Position numbers and translations under genes: made by a program
Shown here: in pieces, positions 8,243 through 20,981 of the stretch
How the letters are laid out: every line of letters begins with the position of its first letter
How positions within the stretch are numbered: the stretch's first letter is position 1
Notes under the pieces: generated by a model
The model's database searches: none
Told to the model about the DNA's origin: nothing
The model's input: only the letters and a program-made list of their open reading frames with translations
Source: DATLYF01 sp035575095
GTDB lineage: Bacteria > Pseudomonadota > Gammaproteobacteria > Competibacterales > Competibacteraceae
Assembly: GCA_035575095.1 (NCBI GenBank)
Contig: DATLYF010000035.1
Coordinates: 1 to 26,810 of the forward strand
Reading direction: 5' to 3'
Length of the DNA stretch: 26,810 nucleotides

Positions 8243-9040
8243 ATGCTGAGATGGTCGTTTGGGATAGTTGGGATTATGTTTTTCACGTCTGCCAATGCGG
8301 ATACTTGGGCAGACTATACATTAATGACCAATAAGCTTGCTGGCATGACAAACCTTACTCCCTCCTACTGGGCGTGGGATCCTCAAGGGAATAATACTTA
8401 TGATCTTTATTCTGATTGGCAAGAACAGTGGCCACATCCATATCACGAAGTCTATAAAGTGCAAGACTTCAATGAATGCCCAGTGCGGTTAGTACGCCTT
8501 CTTGGAAATTACAATTATTATGGATCTGCAATAAAATTCTATCAATATAGAATGCAAAAAGAAGAATATGTTGCTCCAGACGGAACATATGATGTCACGA
8601 GTTATTGTGGAAGCGGTGGTCAGCACTATGCCTTGTTCGACGTGCAGCAACACACTTATGTCTTGAAATCTTGGGGTCAAATTCTGGTAGATAACAAGCT
8701 TGTGGCAAATTTCTATCATGAACAGCGAGTGTCTCCACCACAATCCGTCTACAACCCAGCTTGGGCAGGTGATACAATTCGTACAGTACCCGCAATCAAA
8801 CAAGAGGAAAAATTTTGGCAACAAACGTTTGATGTTAATGGAGCACAAACCTTCAAAGGTTGGGTATTGGGTTCAGGACCAGTCGATGCCCAGGGCAAAC
8901 CTACGGGGGCAGCTGGCGGATACTACGGGCGTGTTAATTATCACGGCAAGGGGAAGGGACTTCTTTGGAAAGTAGACGAAATTAACAGCCAAGGTGGAAC
9001 AACAACTCGATACCTTTACGACACATGGATCTGGCAATAA
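8243..9040 (+). CDS. Secreted protein of unknown function
   Basis: A 265-residue protein. MLRWSFGIVGIMFFTSANA is a signal peptide with likely cleavage before DTWADY, so the product is exported. The mature part is rich in Tyr, Trp, Gln and Gly with few charged clusters, which suggests a beta-rich extracellular or surface protein; only two Cys are visible in the mature chain (in NECPVR and SYCGSGG), possibly a disulfide. There is no membrane segment after the signal and no anchor motif. Two ATGs are in frame at 8237 and 8243. AGGAG at 8231-8235 touches the first but is correctly spaced from the second, so I chose 8243. The composition is AT-rich like the methyltransferase. I recognise no family. 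Confidence 0.75.
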   Translation: MLRWSFGIVGIMFFTSANADTWADYTLMTNKLAGMTNLTPSYWAWDPQGNNTYDLYSDWQEQWPHPYHEVYKVQDFNECPVRLVRLLGNYNYYGSAIKFYQYRMQKEEYVAPDGTYDVTSYCGSGGQHYALFDVQQHTYVLKSWGQILVDNKLVANFYHEQRVSPPQSVYNPAWAGDTIRTVPAIKQEEKFWQQTFDVNGAQTFKGWVLGSGPVDAQGKPTGAAGGYYGRVNYHGKGKGLLWKVDEINSQGGTTTRYLYDTWIWQ

Positions 9041-9104
9041 CAACCCTTGAAAGGGTGAAATGCATGACTAATCTCTTCTTTGCAGTCAAATAAGTCTACA
9101 CAGC

Positions 9105-9143
9105 GAGAGTATTCTCCGGATATTGTCTATGGAGAATACTCTC
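9105..9143. repeat. Perfect inverted repeat, 13-bp arms, 13-base loop
   Basis: The arms GAGAGTATTCTCC (9105-9117) and GGAGAATACTCTC (9131-9143) are exactly complementary. The hairpin lies 65 bases after the stop of the secreted-protein gene. No T-run follows on either strand, so it is not a standard intrinsic terminator. It could protect a 3' mRNA end, be a protein-binding site, or be a relic of a mobile element. Confidence 0.75.
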
Positions 9144-9274
9144 ACGCACACTCATAATATAGAATCAGATAAGCCAATAGCGTACCCGCTCGGGCACGCA
9201 AAATGTGCAAACCAAACGCAACTCTCATCGCAAATCACCAACAGAACAATTCATCTATATAAACAGTTAGACTG

Positions 9275-9283
9275 TGCTATAAT
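9275..9283 (+). promoter_or_regulatory. Extended -10 promoter
   Basis: TG at 9275-9276, one base, then a consensus TATAAT at 9278-9283 form an extended -10 element. No good -35 is visible, which is normal for this type. It would start transcription near 9290, giving a leader of about 105 bases before the ATG at 9395. It lies just upstream of an AT-rich gene, so chance occurrence is possible. Confidence 0.5.
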
Positions 9284-9394
9284 TAACAGTATCTTTCTTG
9301 AGATTATTTTTTGCGTGATTCATAAATGGAAATCAGCGTAGGTTTTGCGGAAGCAATAAACGCTCAAACTAATCGAATTTAAAGGAGCAAAAAA

Positions 9395-10597
9395 ATGACC
9401 TCAAAAGTCCTGCTCAAGGTTATATTCTGTACGATCGGGTTGCATAGTACAGCAGAAGCTACTTCTTTAGTGCAAAACTGGCTTTGGGAGGACATGAAAG
9501 TCGATGGAACATGTACGTTAATAAGCTACCAGAACACTGATCAGTATCCCGGATGCTTACAAGAGCCACCATACGTTCCATTCAGCTGTTCTATACTTGC
9601 TGGTTTCAACTTTGGAACGTTCAGTTCAACAGATAGGCCAGAAGATGCAATAGACTGCACGATTCCCGGGCCGAATGCATGTTACGATGCAAACACATCG
9701 GCAAACCGCCTCTATTTTCATGGGGAGGACAAGTGGAATAATGATTCGTCTTGGGAGGGGTATGCACTTATCTCAAGCACAATGTTGGACAAGAGCCAGT
9801 ACTTGAGCATTGAGACAGATGTTTCTGCCTATTGTGGCCCAAATTCAACAACAGCAGGTTGCTTCTTTGGTTTGACTCTTTATAATGGCGAGACTAACTA
9901 TCGAGCAATAGCATATGAAAAAAAGGGTGGCAGTCAAAATATATCCATAAAAAAATATGCCCCGAGACTCTGCTATGACGAGCCAATCCTCAAGACAATA
10001 TCACAAGGAACCAACCATAAGCTGAGGCTCGATTATTTCGGACATGAAGGTGGAAAATGAATTTATTACATTGATGACATAATCCACAAGATTGAAGATG
10101 GTAAACCTCTTAATGCAAATCCTAGGCCCTCCTTATTCTTCGCTGGAGAGACTTACGGTAATTATTCAGAAGGCAATCTCGGAAAGGTCACCGTTTGGTA
10201 TGGCAGCTATATTGATCAACAACAACCGCAAAGAAACGATGGATATGCTGCGACTGGCTCTACATGGTTTGCACAAGAAATATTCATGGGAAGTACGGTG
10301 ACAAACACCACAAGAGTCAATCTTTATCTTATCTATAACAAAACCTATATCATCTCTGCTCACCTCGACAATGGAGGAAAACCTGGAACTCTAATCAACT
10401 CTACAACTTACAGAGCAGACAAGAACGGATTCCAGGATGTCCCATTATGGGTTCCAAACCGATATCCATCGATTTGGTTAGTAATCAAGTCGGGAAAGCC
10501 ACAGGGTGCTCCCACTGATTTCGGTACATCCGCACAGAATACAAATCCTTACCAAGGCTGTTTCCTGGCGACCTCTAACTCTGGCCAGTCTTCCTGA
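9395..10597 (+). pseudogene. Secreted beta-sandwich-like protein, broken by internal TGA and IS insertion (5' portion)
   Basis: The gene has a clear ribosome site AAAGGAG (9381-9387) and a signal peptide (MTSKVLLKVIFCTIGLHSTAEA). The frame reads 221 residues to a TGA at 10058-10060, then continues open in the same frame to 10597. Around the stop the text reads HEGGK-stop-IYYIDD, in a stretch resembling a concanavalin A-like fold (KLRLDYF ... YYIDD), where Trp would fit, so TGG to TGA is likely. The second part has the pattern of a secreted jelly-roll module (TRVNLYLIYNKTY, DNGGKPGTL, IWLVIKSG, NPYQGCFLATSNSG). The last native codons end at 10592, where the insertion sequence begins; the stop at 10595-10597 belongs to the IS end. 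The 3' piece lies beyond the IS from 12519. Fold assignments are inferred from pattern. A 221-residue truncated secreted product may still be made. Confidence 0.75.
10587..10592. repeat. Target-site duplication, left copy (AGTCTT)
   Basis: AGTCTT stands directly before the left inverted end of the IS and is repeated at 12519-12524 directly after the right end. Six bases is within the range known for IS1634-group elements. Deleting the IS and one copy restores the reading frame of the interrupted gene. Confidence 0.85.
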
Positions 10598-10608
10598 GTT
10601 CGACAGTT
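10593..10608. repeat. IS left terminal inverted repeat
   Basis: CCTGAGTTCGACAGTT pairs with the right end at 12503-12518 with one mismatch at the fourth base; the inner 13 bases are exact. Confidence 0.85.
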
Positions 10609-10630
10609 CAGACCAAAAAAACGCCATTTT

Positions 10631-10675
10631 CGGGAAACCCGCCCCAGCATTCATGCGGGTTTTAGCCCGATTTTT
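10631..10675 (+). terminator. Terminator-like hairpin inside the left IS end
   Basis: CGGG plus AAACCCGC (10631-10642) pairs with GCGGGTTT (10655-10662) and CCCG (10666-10669), with a three-base bulge and a 12-base loop, followed by ATTTTT. This is an intrinsic-terminator shape pointing towards the transposase. Such structures at IS ends commonly block transcription entering from the host gene; that role is inferred. Confidence 0.55.
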
Positions 10676-10719
10676 CCGAAACTCGTGTGGTGGCACGTTT
10701 GTAACAGCATCGGCCTGAC

Positions 10720-10747
10720 TTGACGGGGTATGTACCGCTGATAAAGT
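10720..10747 (+). promoter_or_regulatory. Possible transposase promoter
   Basis: TTGACG at 10720-10725 is a near-consensus -35, and TAAAGT at 10742-10747 a weak -10 at 16-base spacing. The start point would fall at or next to the transposase ATG at 10754, giving a leaderless or nearly leaderless message. This fits the lack of a good ribosome site there. Confidence 0.4.
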
Positions 10748-10753
10748 GGCGGC

Positions 10754-12454
10754 ATGTTCGTCAAAATCACCACCTCCGGCGGCCGCCGCTACGTCCAGCT
10801 CGTCGAGTCCTACCGGGACGATGCCGGTCGGGTGAAGAAGCGCACCGTGGCGACGCTGGGCCGGCTCGACCAGATCGGCGGCGAGCTCGACTCGGTGATC
10901 AACGGGCTGCTCAAGGTCTCCGGCCGCGAGCCGCGGGGCGAGCGCCCCGCGACGCCGTCGGTCGCGTTCGAGTCGGCCCGCGCGCTGGGCGACGTGTGGG
11001 CGCTCACCGAGCTGTGGAAGGAGCTGGGCTTCGGGGCGCTGCGCCGGGTCTTTCGCCGCACGCGCCACACGACCGACGTCGAGGCGCTCATCCGTGTGAT
11101 GGTGCTCAACCGCCTGTGCGATCCGGATTCCAAGCTCGGTGTGCTGCGCTGGCTCGAGACGGTGGCGCTGCCCGAGCTCGACGTCAAGACGATTACGCAT
11201 CAGCGGCTGTTGCGCAGCATGGACGCGCTGATGGACCACCAGGCCGCAGTGGATGCGGTGATGACCGGGCTGCTGCGCCCGCTCGTCGATCAGGATCTGT
11301 CGGTCGTCTTCTACGACCTCACCACGATCCGCACCGAAGGGCTCACGACGGTCGAGGGCGACGTGCGCGCGTTCGGCATGGCCAAGGAGGGGCTGATTGC
11401 CCGCCAGTTCATGCTCGGCGTGGTGCAAACGGGCGATGGGCTGCCGATCTACCACGAAGTGTTCGCGGGCAATGCGGCCGAGACGGCGACGCTCCTGCCC
11501 ACGCTCACGGCGGTCCTCGAGCGCTTCCCGCAAGTGCGCCGGCTCATCCTCGTGGCCGACCGGGGACTGTTGAGCCTGGACAACCTCGAGGCGCTCGAGG
11601 CGGTGCGGCTCGCGAGCGGTGAGCCGCTCGAGTTCATCCTCGCGGTGCCGGGCCGGCGCTATCACGAGTTCGCAGCGCTCCTCGGCCCCTTCCAGCGCAC
11701 GCACTGCGCGCAGGGCACCGAGGAGGTGATCGGAGAGCTCGCCTGGCAGGGGCTGCGGCTCATCGTCGCCCACGATCCAGTAGCGGCCGCGCAGCAGACG
11801 GCGCGGCGCAACGCGCAGATCGAGGCGCTCGTCAGCCAAGGCGAGCAATGGGCGGGCAAGCTCGTCGAGCAGGACGGCGGGGTCAAGCACCGCGGCCGCA
11901 AGCTCTCGGACAGCGGGGCCAAGGCGCGCTTCTACCACGCCGTGTGCGAGGCGCATCTGTCGAAGATCATCCGCGTCGATCTGAAGGCCGAGCTCTTCAG
12001 CTACGAGATCGACAAGACCGCCCGCGGGCTCGCCGAGCTCATCGACGGCAAGCTCCTGCTCGTCACCAACGCCAAGGATCTCGCGCCCGCCGAGGTCGTG
12101 GCGCGCTACAAGGCGCTCGCCGACATCGAGCGCGGCTTCAAGGTCCTGAAATCCGAGATCGAGATCGGTCCGGTCTATCACCGGCTGCCCGAGCGCATCC
12201 GCGCGCACGCCTCGATCTGTTTCATGGCGCTCGTCCTGCACCGGGTCATGCGCGCGCGGCTGCGCGCCGCGCACACCGGGCTCAGCCCCGAGCGGGCGCT
12301 CGAGCAGTTGCGCCGCATCCAGCATCACCGCGTCCGCCTCGGCGGCGGCGAGCCGGTGACGGGGGTGTCTTCCATCAACGCACATCAGAGCGAGGTCCTC
12401 AGTGCCCTTCGGGTGAAAAAACCGGTCGCGCCGCAGCAGCTGACGCTGTTGTAG
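10754..12454 (+). CDS. IS1634-family DDE transposase
   Basis: A 566-residue transposase filling most of the IS. The N-terminus (MFVKITTSGGRRYVQLVESYR, then TVATLGRLD) is the typical opening of the IS1634 group, which is related to IS4. Catalytic candidates are Asp188 in FYDLTTI, Asp269 in VADRGLLS and Glu459 in DIERGFKVLKSEIEIGPVYHR, the last in the usual Y/K-rich E motif context. The frame is undamaged and of normal family length. It cuts and reinserts the element through its inverted ends. The closest ribosome site is weak, consistent with low or leaderless expression. The long open frame antisense to it is a composition artefact. Confidence 0.93.
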   Translation: MFVKITTSGGRRYVQLVESYRDDAGRVKKRTVATLGRLDQIGGELDSVINGLLKVSGREPRGERPATPSVAFESARALGDVWALTELWKELGFGALRRVFRRTRHTTDVEALIRVMVLNRLCDPDSKLGVLRWLETVALPELDVKTITHQRLLRSMDALMDHQAAVDAVMTGLLRPLVDQDLSVVFYDLTTIRTEGLTTVEGDVRAFGMAKEGLIARQFMLGVVQTGDGLPIYHEVFAGNAAETATLLPTLTAVLERFPQVRRLILVADRGLLSLDNLEALEAVRLASGEPLEFILAVPGRRYHEFAALLGPFQRTHCAQGTEEVIGELAWQGLRLIVAHDPVAAAQQTARRNAQIEALVSQGEQWAGKLVEQDGGVKHRGRKLSDSGAKARFYHAVCEAHLSKIIRVDLKAELFSYEIDKTARGLAELIDGKLLLVTNAKDLAPAEVVARYKALADIERGFKVLKSEIEIGPVYHRLPERIRAHASICFMALVLHRVMRARLRAAHTGLSPERALEQLRRIQHHRVRLGGGEPVTGVSSINAHQSEVLSALRVKKPVAPQQLTLL

Positions 12455-12502
12455 GGGCACGTTTGAAAATTGCAGCTCGTAAAATCAGATACTTACGAGA
12501 TT

Positions 12503-12518
12503 AACTGTCGAACTCCGG
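12503..12518. repeat. IS right terminal inverted repeat
   Basis: AACTGTCGAACTCCGG is the reverse complement of the left end except for one base, and is followed directly by the right AGTCTT. Confidence 0.85.
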
Positions 12519-12676
12519 AGTCTTGGCAGCTTCTACAAAGAGATCTGTATTTCAAGACGTTCAAAGAAAGTGAAGATTTTAAAATGATGATCCGAAATCA
12601 CTCTCCCCTCTTTCTCAGAAAGGAGAGTGGTTTTCTTTCACTTCGGACAGGAAAATCGACGACCGCAGCCTACTGA
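12519..12676 (+). pseudogene. 3' remnant of the secreted protein gene split by the IS
   Basis: The first six bases are the right copy of the AGTCTT duplication. Joining TCT-T from the left side with GGCAGC here gives SGQS-WQLLQRDLYFKTF, a natural end for the jelly-roll module seen before the IS, so these two pieces were one gene. The frame then runs on to a TGA at 12674-12676, passing through a terminator hairpin and touching the stop of the exporter gene on the other strand. Real coding probably ended near 12580, so the original stop may also have been lost. Without the IS the full protein would have had roughly 420-450 residues. Confidence 0.65.
12599..12639 (+). terminator. Intrinsic terminator at the end of the accessory block
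   Basis: CACTCTCC (12599-12606) pairs with GGAGAGTG (12622-12629), followed by GTTTTCTTTC. Orientation and T-rich tail fit plus-strand transcripts from the secreted-protein gene. It marks the right edge of the AT-rich block. Confidence 0.6.
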
Positions 12677-13302
12677 CTGGAACTCAGCGCCAGCCGCGCC
12701 GCCAGCCCGACCAGGGCCACGCCCATCACCCGCTCCACCCAGTGGCCGAAGCAGCCGAAGGCGCGGCGCACCTCGGTGCGGGAGAACACCAGAGACAGCG
12801 CTACGAACCAGGCGGCGGTGGCAACACTCATCCACAGGCCGTAAGCGAGTTGCCAGCCTAGCGGCGTGTCGGGGCGGATCACCACCGAGAACAGGGCGAC
12901 GAAGAACAGGGTGACCTTGGGATTGAGCACGTTGGTGAGAAAACCCAGGCGGAAGGCCTGCCAGCCGCTCTGGCGCCGCACCCCGCCGCCCTCCGCCAGG
13001 GACAGCGCGCCGGGGCGGGCGCGCAGGCAGTGGATGCCGACGTAGAGCAGATACACCGCGCCCACTACCTTGAGCACGGTGAAAGCCACCAGCGACTGTT
13101 GGATGATCAGCCCCAGGCCGAGCAGCGAGTAAGCCACGTGCACCAGGATGCCGGCGCCGACGCCGAGGCTGGTCTGCACCGCCCGCCGCCGCCCCAGGGT
13201 GAGCGACTGGCGCAGCACCACGGCGAAATCCGGCCCGGGACTGGCCACTGCCAGGAAGTGCACCACCACCACGGTCAGGAACTGCGCCCACAGCATGCTC
13301 AT
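12670..13302 (-). CDS. LysE/RhtB-family amino-acid exporter
   Basis: A 210-residue inner-membrane protein with the family N-terminus (HFLAVASPGPDFAVVLRQSL, containing the SPGPD motif) and about six hydrophobic segments. GFLTNVLNPKV is the second family signature. These transporters export amino acids such as lysine, threonine or homoserine lactone; the substrate here cannot be read from sequence. The start at 13300-13302 (MSMLWAQ) follows GGAGG; the frame is open 57 codons further upstream with no membrane or coding character there. Its 3' end meets the remnant of the IS-interrupted gene. Confidence 0.88.
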   Translation of the reverse strand: MSMLWAQFLTVVVVHFLAVASPGPDFAVVLRQSLTLGRRRAVQTSLGVGAGILVHVAYSLLGLGLIIQQSLVAFTVLKVVGAVYLLYVGIHCLRARPGALSLAEGGGVRRQSGWQAFRLGFLTNVLNPKVTLFFVALFSVVIRPDTPLGWQLAYGLWMSVATAAWFVALSLVFSRTEVRRAFGCFGHWVERVMGVALVGLAARLALSSSQ

Positions 13303-13423
13303 GCGGCCTCCGTCAACGAGAATCAGAAACCGGCATGTTTTATCATCCTTCGGCGGTTTGCGCACCGCCTGCCGCAATAGGCTTGTCGGCGCCGACCCGG
13401 CGCGGTTCGGCCACCGCCCGCTC

Positions 13424-13675
13424 TCACACCCCCATGATCTGCCGCAGCTCGGCGCTCGATACGACGTGGCCATAGATCATGTTGAGGATCTCCAGCTCCT
13501 TGCGGTGCAGCTCGTCACAACCGGCGGCGTCCAGGCTGTCCCGCGGCGGCCGGTCCAGGTACTTGTTCTGCACATCGATGACGAGCAGCGCGGTTTCCTC
13601 CCAGGGCAGCCCCAGATCCTCCGGCTCCGGGGCGCCCTGGTAGTAGAACGAGCGGCAGGCGGTCTTCCAGTCCAT
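13424..13675 (-). pseudogene. Isochorismatase-family cysteine hydrolase with the catalytic core deleted
   Basis: An 83-residue frame with ribosome site GAGGAG before MDWK. The first 45 residues end with ETALLVIDVQNKYLDRP, the opening strand of the isochorismatase fold including its conserved Asp. The last 35 (DAAGCDELHRKELEILNMIYGHVVSSAELRQIM) match the C-terminal helix and strand of the same family. The middle, normally over 100 residues with the catalytic Lys and Cys, is absent, and the two ends join in frame around RDSLDAAG. Full members have about 200-230 residues, so this product cannot be an active hydrolase. It may be a decayed gene or a short retained protein. The frame is open upstream to about 13897, but that part is not coding-like. 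Confidence 0.65.
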
Positions 13676-13737
13676 CGGCAGCGACTCCTCGCGTGGGCCC
13701 GCTCCCAAGCATAGGCAGCGCCGCTGCCGCCCGCCCC

Positions 13738-14556
13738 CTAGCGCGGCACCCGCACCCGCTGCCAGCCATGCCAGCGCGCGCCCGGCGCCAGGATCACCGG
13801 CTGCTCCACCTGGGCGGCTTCGATGCAGACGAAGCGGTGCCAGCCAGCCGGCTCCAGATCGGTGAGCAATACACCCTTGGCGGGACCGGGATTCCACACC
13901 ACCACATCGCGGAACCCGCCCTGCTCGATCTCCAGCACATCGCGCCCGGTCTCCAGACGCAGCGGCTTTCGCACCTCCAGGTAGAGGCGATCCACCTCGC
14001 CGGCGAAGGTCAGGCGTTCGGCACTCTCCTGCCCCATCGCCCCAGCGGCGGCGCTATCGCGGTAGGTCAACCCGGCCAGACCGGTGATGCCGGCGCGGGC
14101 AATGTCCGTCACGCGGAAGTAGCTGTGCAGGGCGACAGTGAAGGCGAAGGAGGTGCCGCCGGAATTGTGCACGCTCAGCGTCAGCTCCAGCTCGTAGCCG
14201 CTGCCGGCGATGTCGAGTAGGCACTCGAAGGCGTAGGGCCACAGGGCGCGGGTGTGCTCGTCATCGTGCAGGGCGTAGCGCAGGTGGATGCGCCCGTCGC
14301 TGTTGACCTCGGCGCGTTCCCGCCGCCAGGCATGGGTGCGGGCGAAGCCGTGCCTGGGCAGCGGGCCCAGGCCGGCGAATTGAGGAAAGATCACCGGCAC
14401 CCCGCCGCGGATGGCCTTGCCCGGCCCGAATTCGGCACGTGGGCTCAAGTAGAGGCGTTCGATCCCGTCCGGGGTGATCCAGGAGGTGAGCTGGGCGCCG
14501 TGATTGTAGGCGGTGCAGGAGCTGCCGTCGGCAGCATGCAGGGAGATGGGAGTCAT
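13738..14556 (-). CDS. D-hexose-6-phosphate mutarotase (YeaD/aldose-1-epimerase family)
   Basis: A 272-residue cytosolic enzyme of the galactose-mutarotase fold that interconverts alpha and beta anomers of hexose 6-phosphates. Family features in order are AIRGGVPVIFPQF (about 48-60), PRHGFARTHAW with the first active-site His (about 67-77), ALHSYFRV with the second His (about 142-149) and the catalytic Glu in FVCIEAAQV (about 244-252). Length and ends match YeaD-like proteins (about 270-300). The ATG is at 14554-14556; the ribosome site is weak. It is divergent from uvrA, with about 160 bases between the two starts. Confidence 0.9.
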   Translation of the reverse strand: MTPISLHAADGSSCTAYNHGAQLTSWITPDGIERLYLSPRAEFGPGKAIRGGVPVIFPQFAGLGPLPRHGFARTHAWRRERAEVNSDGRIHLRYALHDDEHTRALWPYAFECLLDIAGSGYELELTLSVHNSGGTSFAFTVALHSYFRVTDIARAGITGLAGLTYRDSAAAGAMGQESAERLTFAGEVDRLYLEVRKPLRLETGRDVLEIEQGGFRDVVVWNPGPAKGVLLTDLEPAGWHRFVCIEAAQVEQPVILAPGARWHGWQRVRVPR

Positions 14557-14716
14557 GGTGCTGAGCGTCGCTCCGTTGCGTGTTCTCCCAAAGCATATGC
14601 CGTCCGCGCCGCTACAGTATGTCGATCGCCAGGGCGGGGCGGCTTGCGGATTCTGCTACGATCCCTGCTTTCCGTGGTCTTAACACTCGGTGTGCAGCCA
14701 GGAGCCCATCCCCGCC

Positions 14717-20368
<5,652 letters not shown>

Positions 20369-20563
20369 TCCTTTTTCGCTCGCCGCCCGGTGAAAACAGG
20401 GTTTGAAAAACGGTAATTTGCAACCTACGCTTCATGATTAGACGATGCGTGCCGCAGTATTCTCAGGCTTCTAGGTCTTCTAATACTCGTCAGGCGCCAC
20501 GAGCTTAGAGTTTGGCGCAGTGAAAGCCATTCACTCGCCATCATCAGATCTTAATTTCCGTGC

Positions 20564-20569
20564 TATAGA
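20564..20569 (+). promoter_or_regulatory. Possible promoter of the RNA-binding protein gene
   Basis: TG (20561-20562), C, TATAGA (20564-20569) resembles an extended -10 element, about 58 bases before the GTG start, giving a leader of about 50 bases. The rest of 20369-20626 is AT-richer than uvrA and contains no gene or clear terminator. Confidence 0.35.
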
Positions 20570-20626
20570 TTAAGATTCTGATTTTTGCTTTATGGCACAC
20601 AATGCTCTTGGTCGAGATCATTCATC

Positions 20627-20902
20627 GTGAATATTTACATTGGCAATTTGTCTTATCAAACGACCGACGAAGAATTGAGGGCAGCCTTCGCGGTCTATGG
20701 TGAAGTCTCTTCGGCAACTGTCATAAAAGACAAATTTACCGGCGAAGCGAAAGGATTCGGCTTCGTCGAAATGCCGAAGCAGTCTGAAGCGGAAATGGCG
20801 ATCAAGAAATTGAATGGAACCGAACTCAAGGGACGGACCATTACCGTCAATCAGGCCAAGCCTCGCAAGGAGAGTGACCGCGGTGGCCGCAGGCGCTTCT
20901 GA
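20627..20902 (+). CDS. Small RRM-type RNA-binding protein
   Basis: A 91-residue protein made of one RNA recognition motif. RNP2 is IYIGNL (residues 3-8) and RNP1 is KGFGFVEM (about 45-52), with the aromatic residues that stack on RNA. A short basic tail (KPRKESDRGGRRRF) follows. Such single-RRM proteins in cyanobacteria and proteobacteria are often cold- or stress-induced RNA chaperones; that role is inferred. The start is the GTG at 20627, which puts RNP2 directly at the N-terminus as in the family; the 14 codons upstream do not align with anything. The gene is less GC-rich than its neighbours. Confidence 0.88.
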   Translation: MNIYIGNLSYQTTDEELRAAFAVYGEVSSATVIKDKFTGEAKGFGFVEMPKQSEAEMAIKKLNGTELKGRTITVNQAKPRKESDRGGRRRF

Positions 20903-20928
20903 TTTCAACAAGACCTGACCGAAGTTTG

Positions 20929-20954
20929 CACGGGCCCCGCCGAGGCGGCCCGTG
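20929..20954 (+). terminator. Hairpin after the RRM gene
   Basis: CACGGGCC (20929-20936) pairs with GGCCCGTG (20947-20954) around a 10-base loop. It lies 27 bases after the stop. No T-run follows, so it is a weak terminator candidate. It overlaps an upstream GTG at 20952 and argues for the later start of the next gene. Confidence 0.4.
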
Positions 20955-20981
20955 AACTTGCCGTCAGACGGCGGACTGGCC

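Larger units (their letters stand above)
9041..9394 (+). other. AT-rich intergenic region between the two secreted-protein genes
   Basis: These 354 bases contain no convincing gene. A 72-codon open frame starting with TTG near 9123 has no ribosome site and no coding character. The region holds a perfect hairpin at 9105-9143 and an extended -10 promoter near 9275-9283, both listed separately. The rest is AT-rich leader leading to the ribosome site of the next gene. Confidence 0.6.
10593..12518 (+). mobile_element. Complete IS1634-like insertion sequence
   Basis: A 1926-bp element bounded by 16-bp inverted ends (10593-10608 and 12503-12518) that differ at one position: left CCTGAGTTCGACAGTT, right complement CCGGAGTTCGACAGTT. 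AGTCTT flanks both sides. It contains a single full-length DDE transposase. Its GC-rich composition contrasts sharply with the AT-rich host gene, so it came from a different background, possibly the GC-rich core of the same genome. Ends, duplication and transposase are all intact, so the element could be active and the insertion looks recent. A direct GGCACGTTTG also occurs near both ends (10692 and 12456). Family assignment rests on transposase recognition and the 6-bp duplication. Confidence 0.9.

Noticed and set aside
9123..9341. Possible 72-residue protein between the secreted-protein genes
   Set aside because: TTG start inside the hairpin loop, no ribosome site, no signal peptide or domain.
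10478..12460. A 660-codon open frame antisense to the transposase
   Set aside because: It covers the transposase in mirror frame and crosses the IS border; composition explains it.
6927..12680. tRNA gene, integrase or attachment repeats bounding the accessory block
   Set aside because: I looked on both sides and found none; the only mobile element is the IS inside the block.
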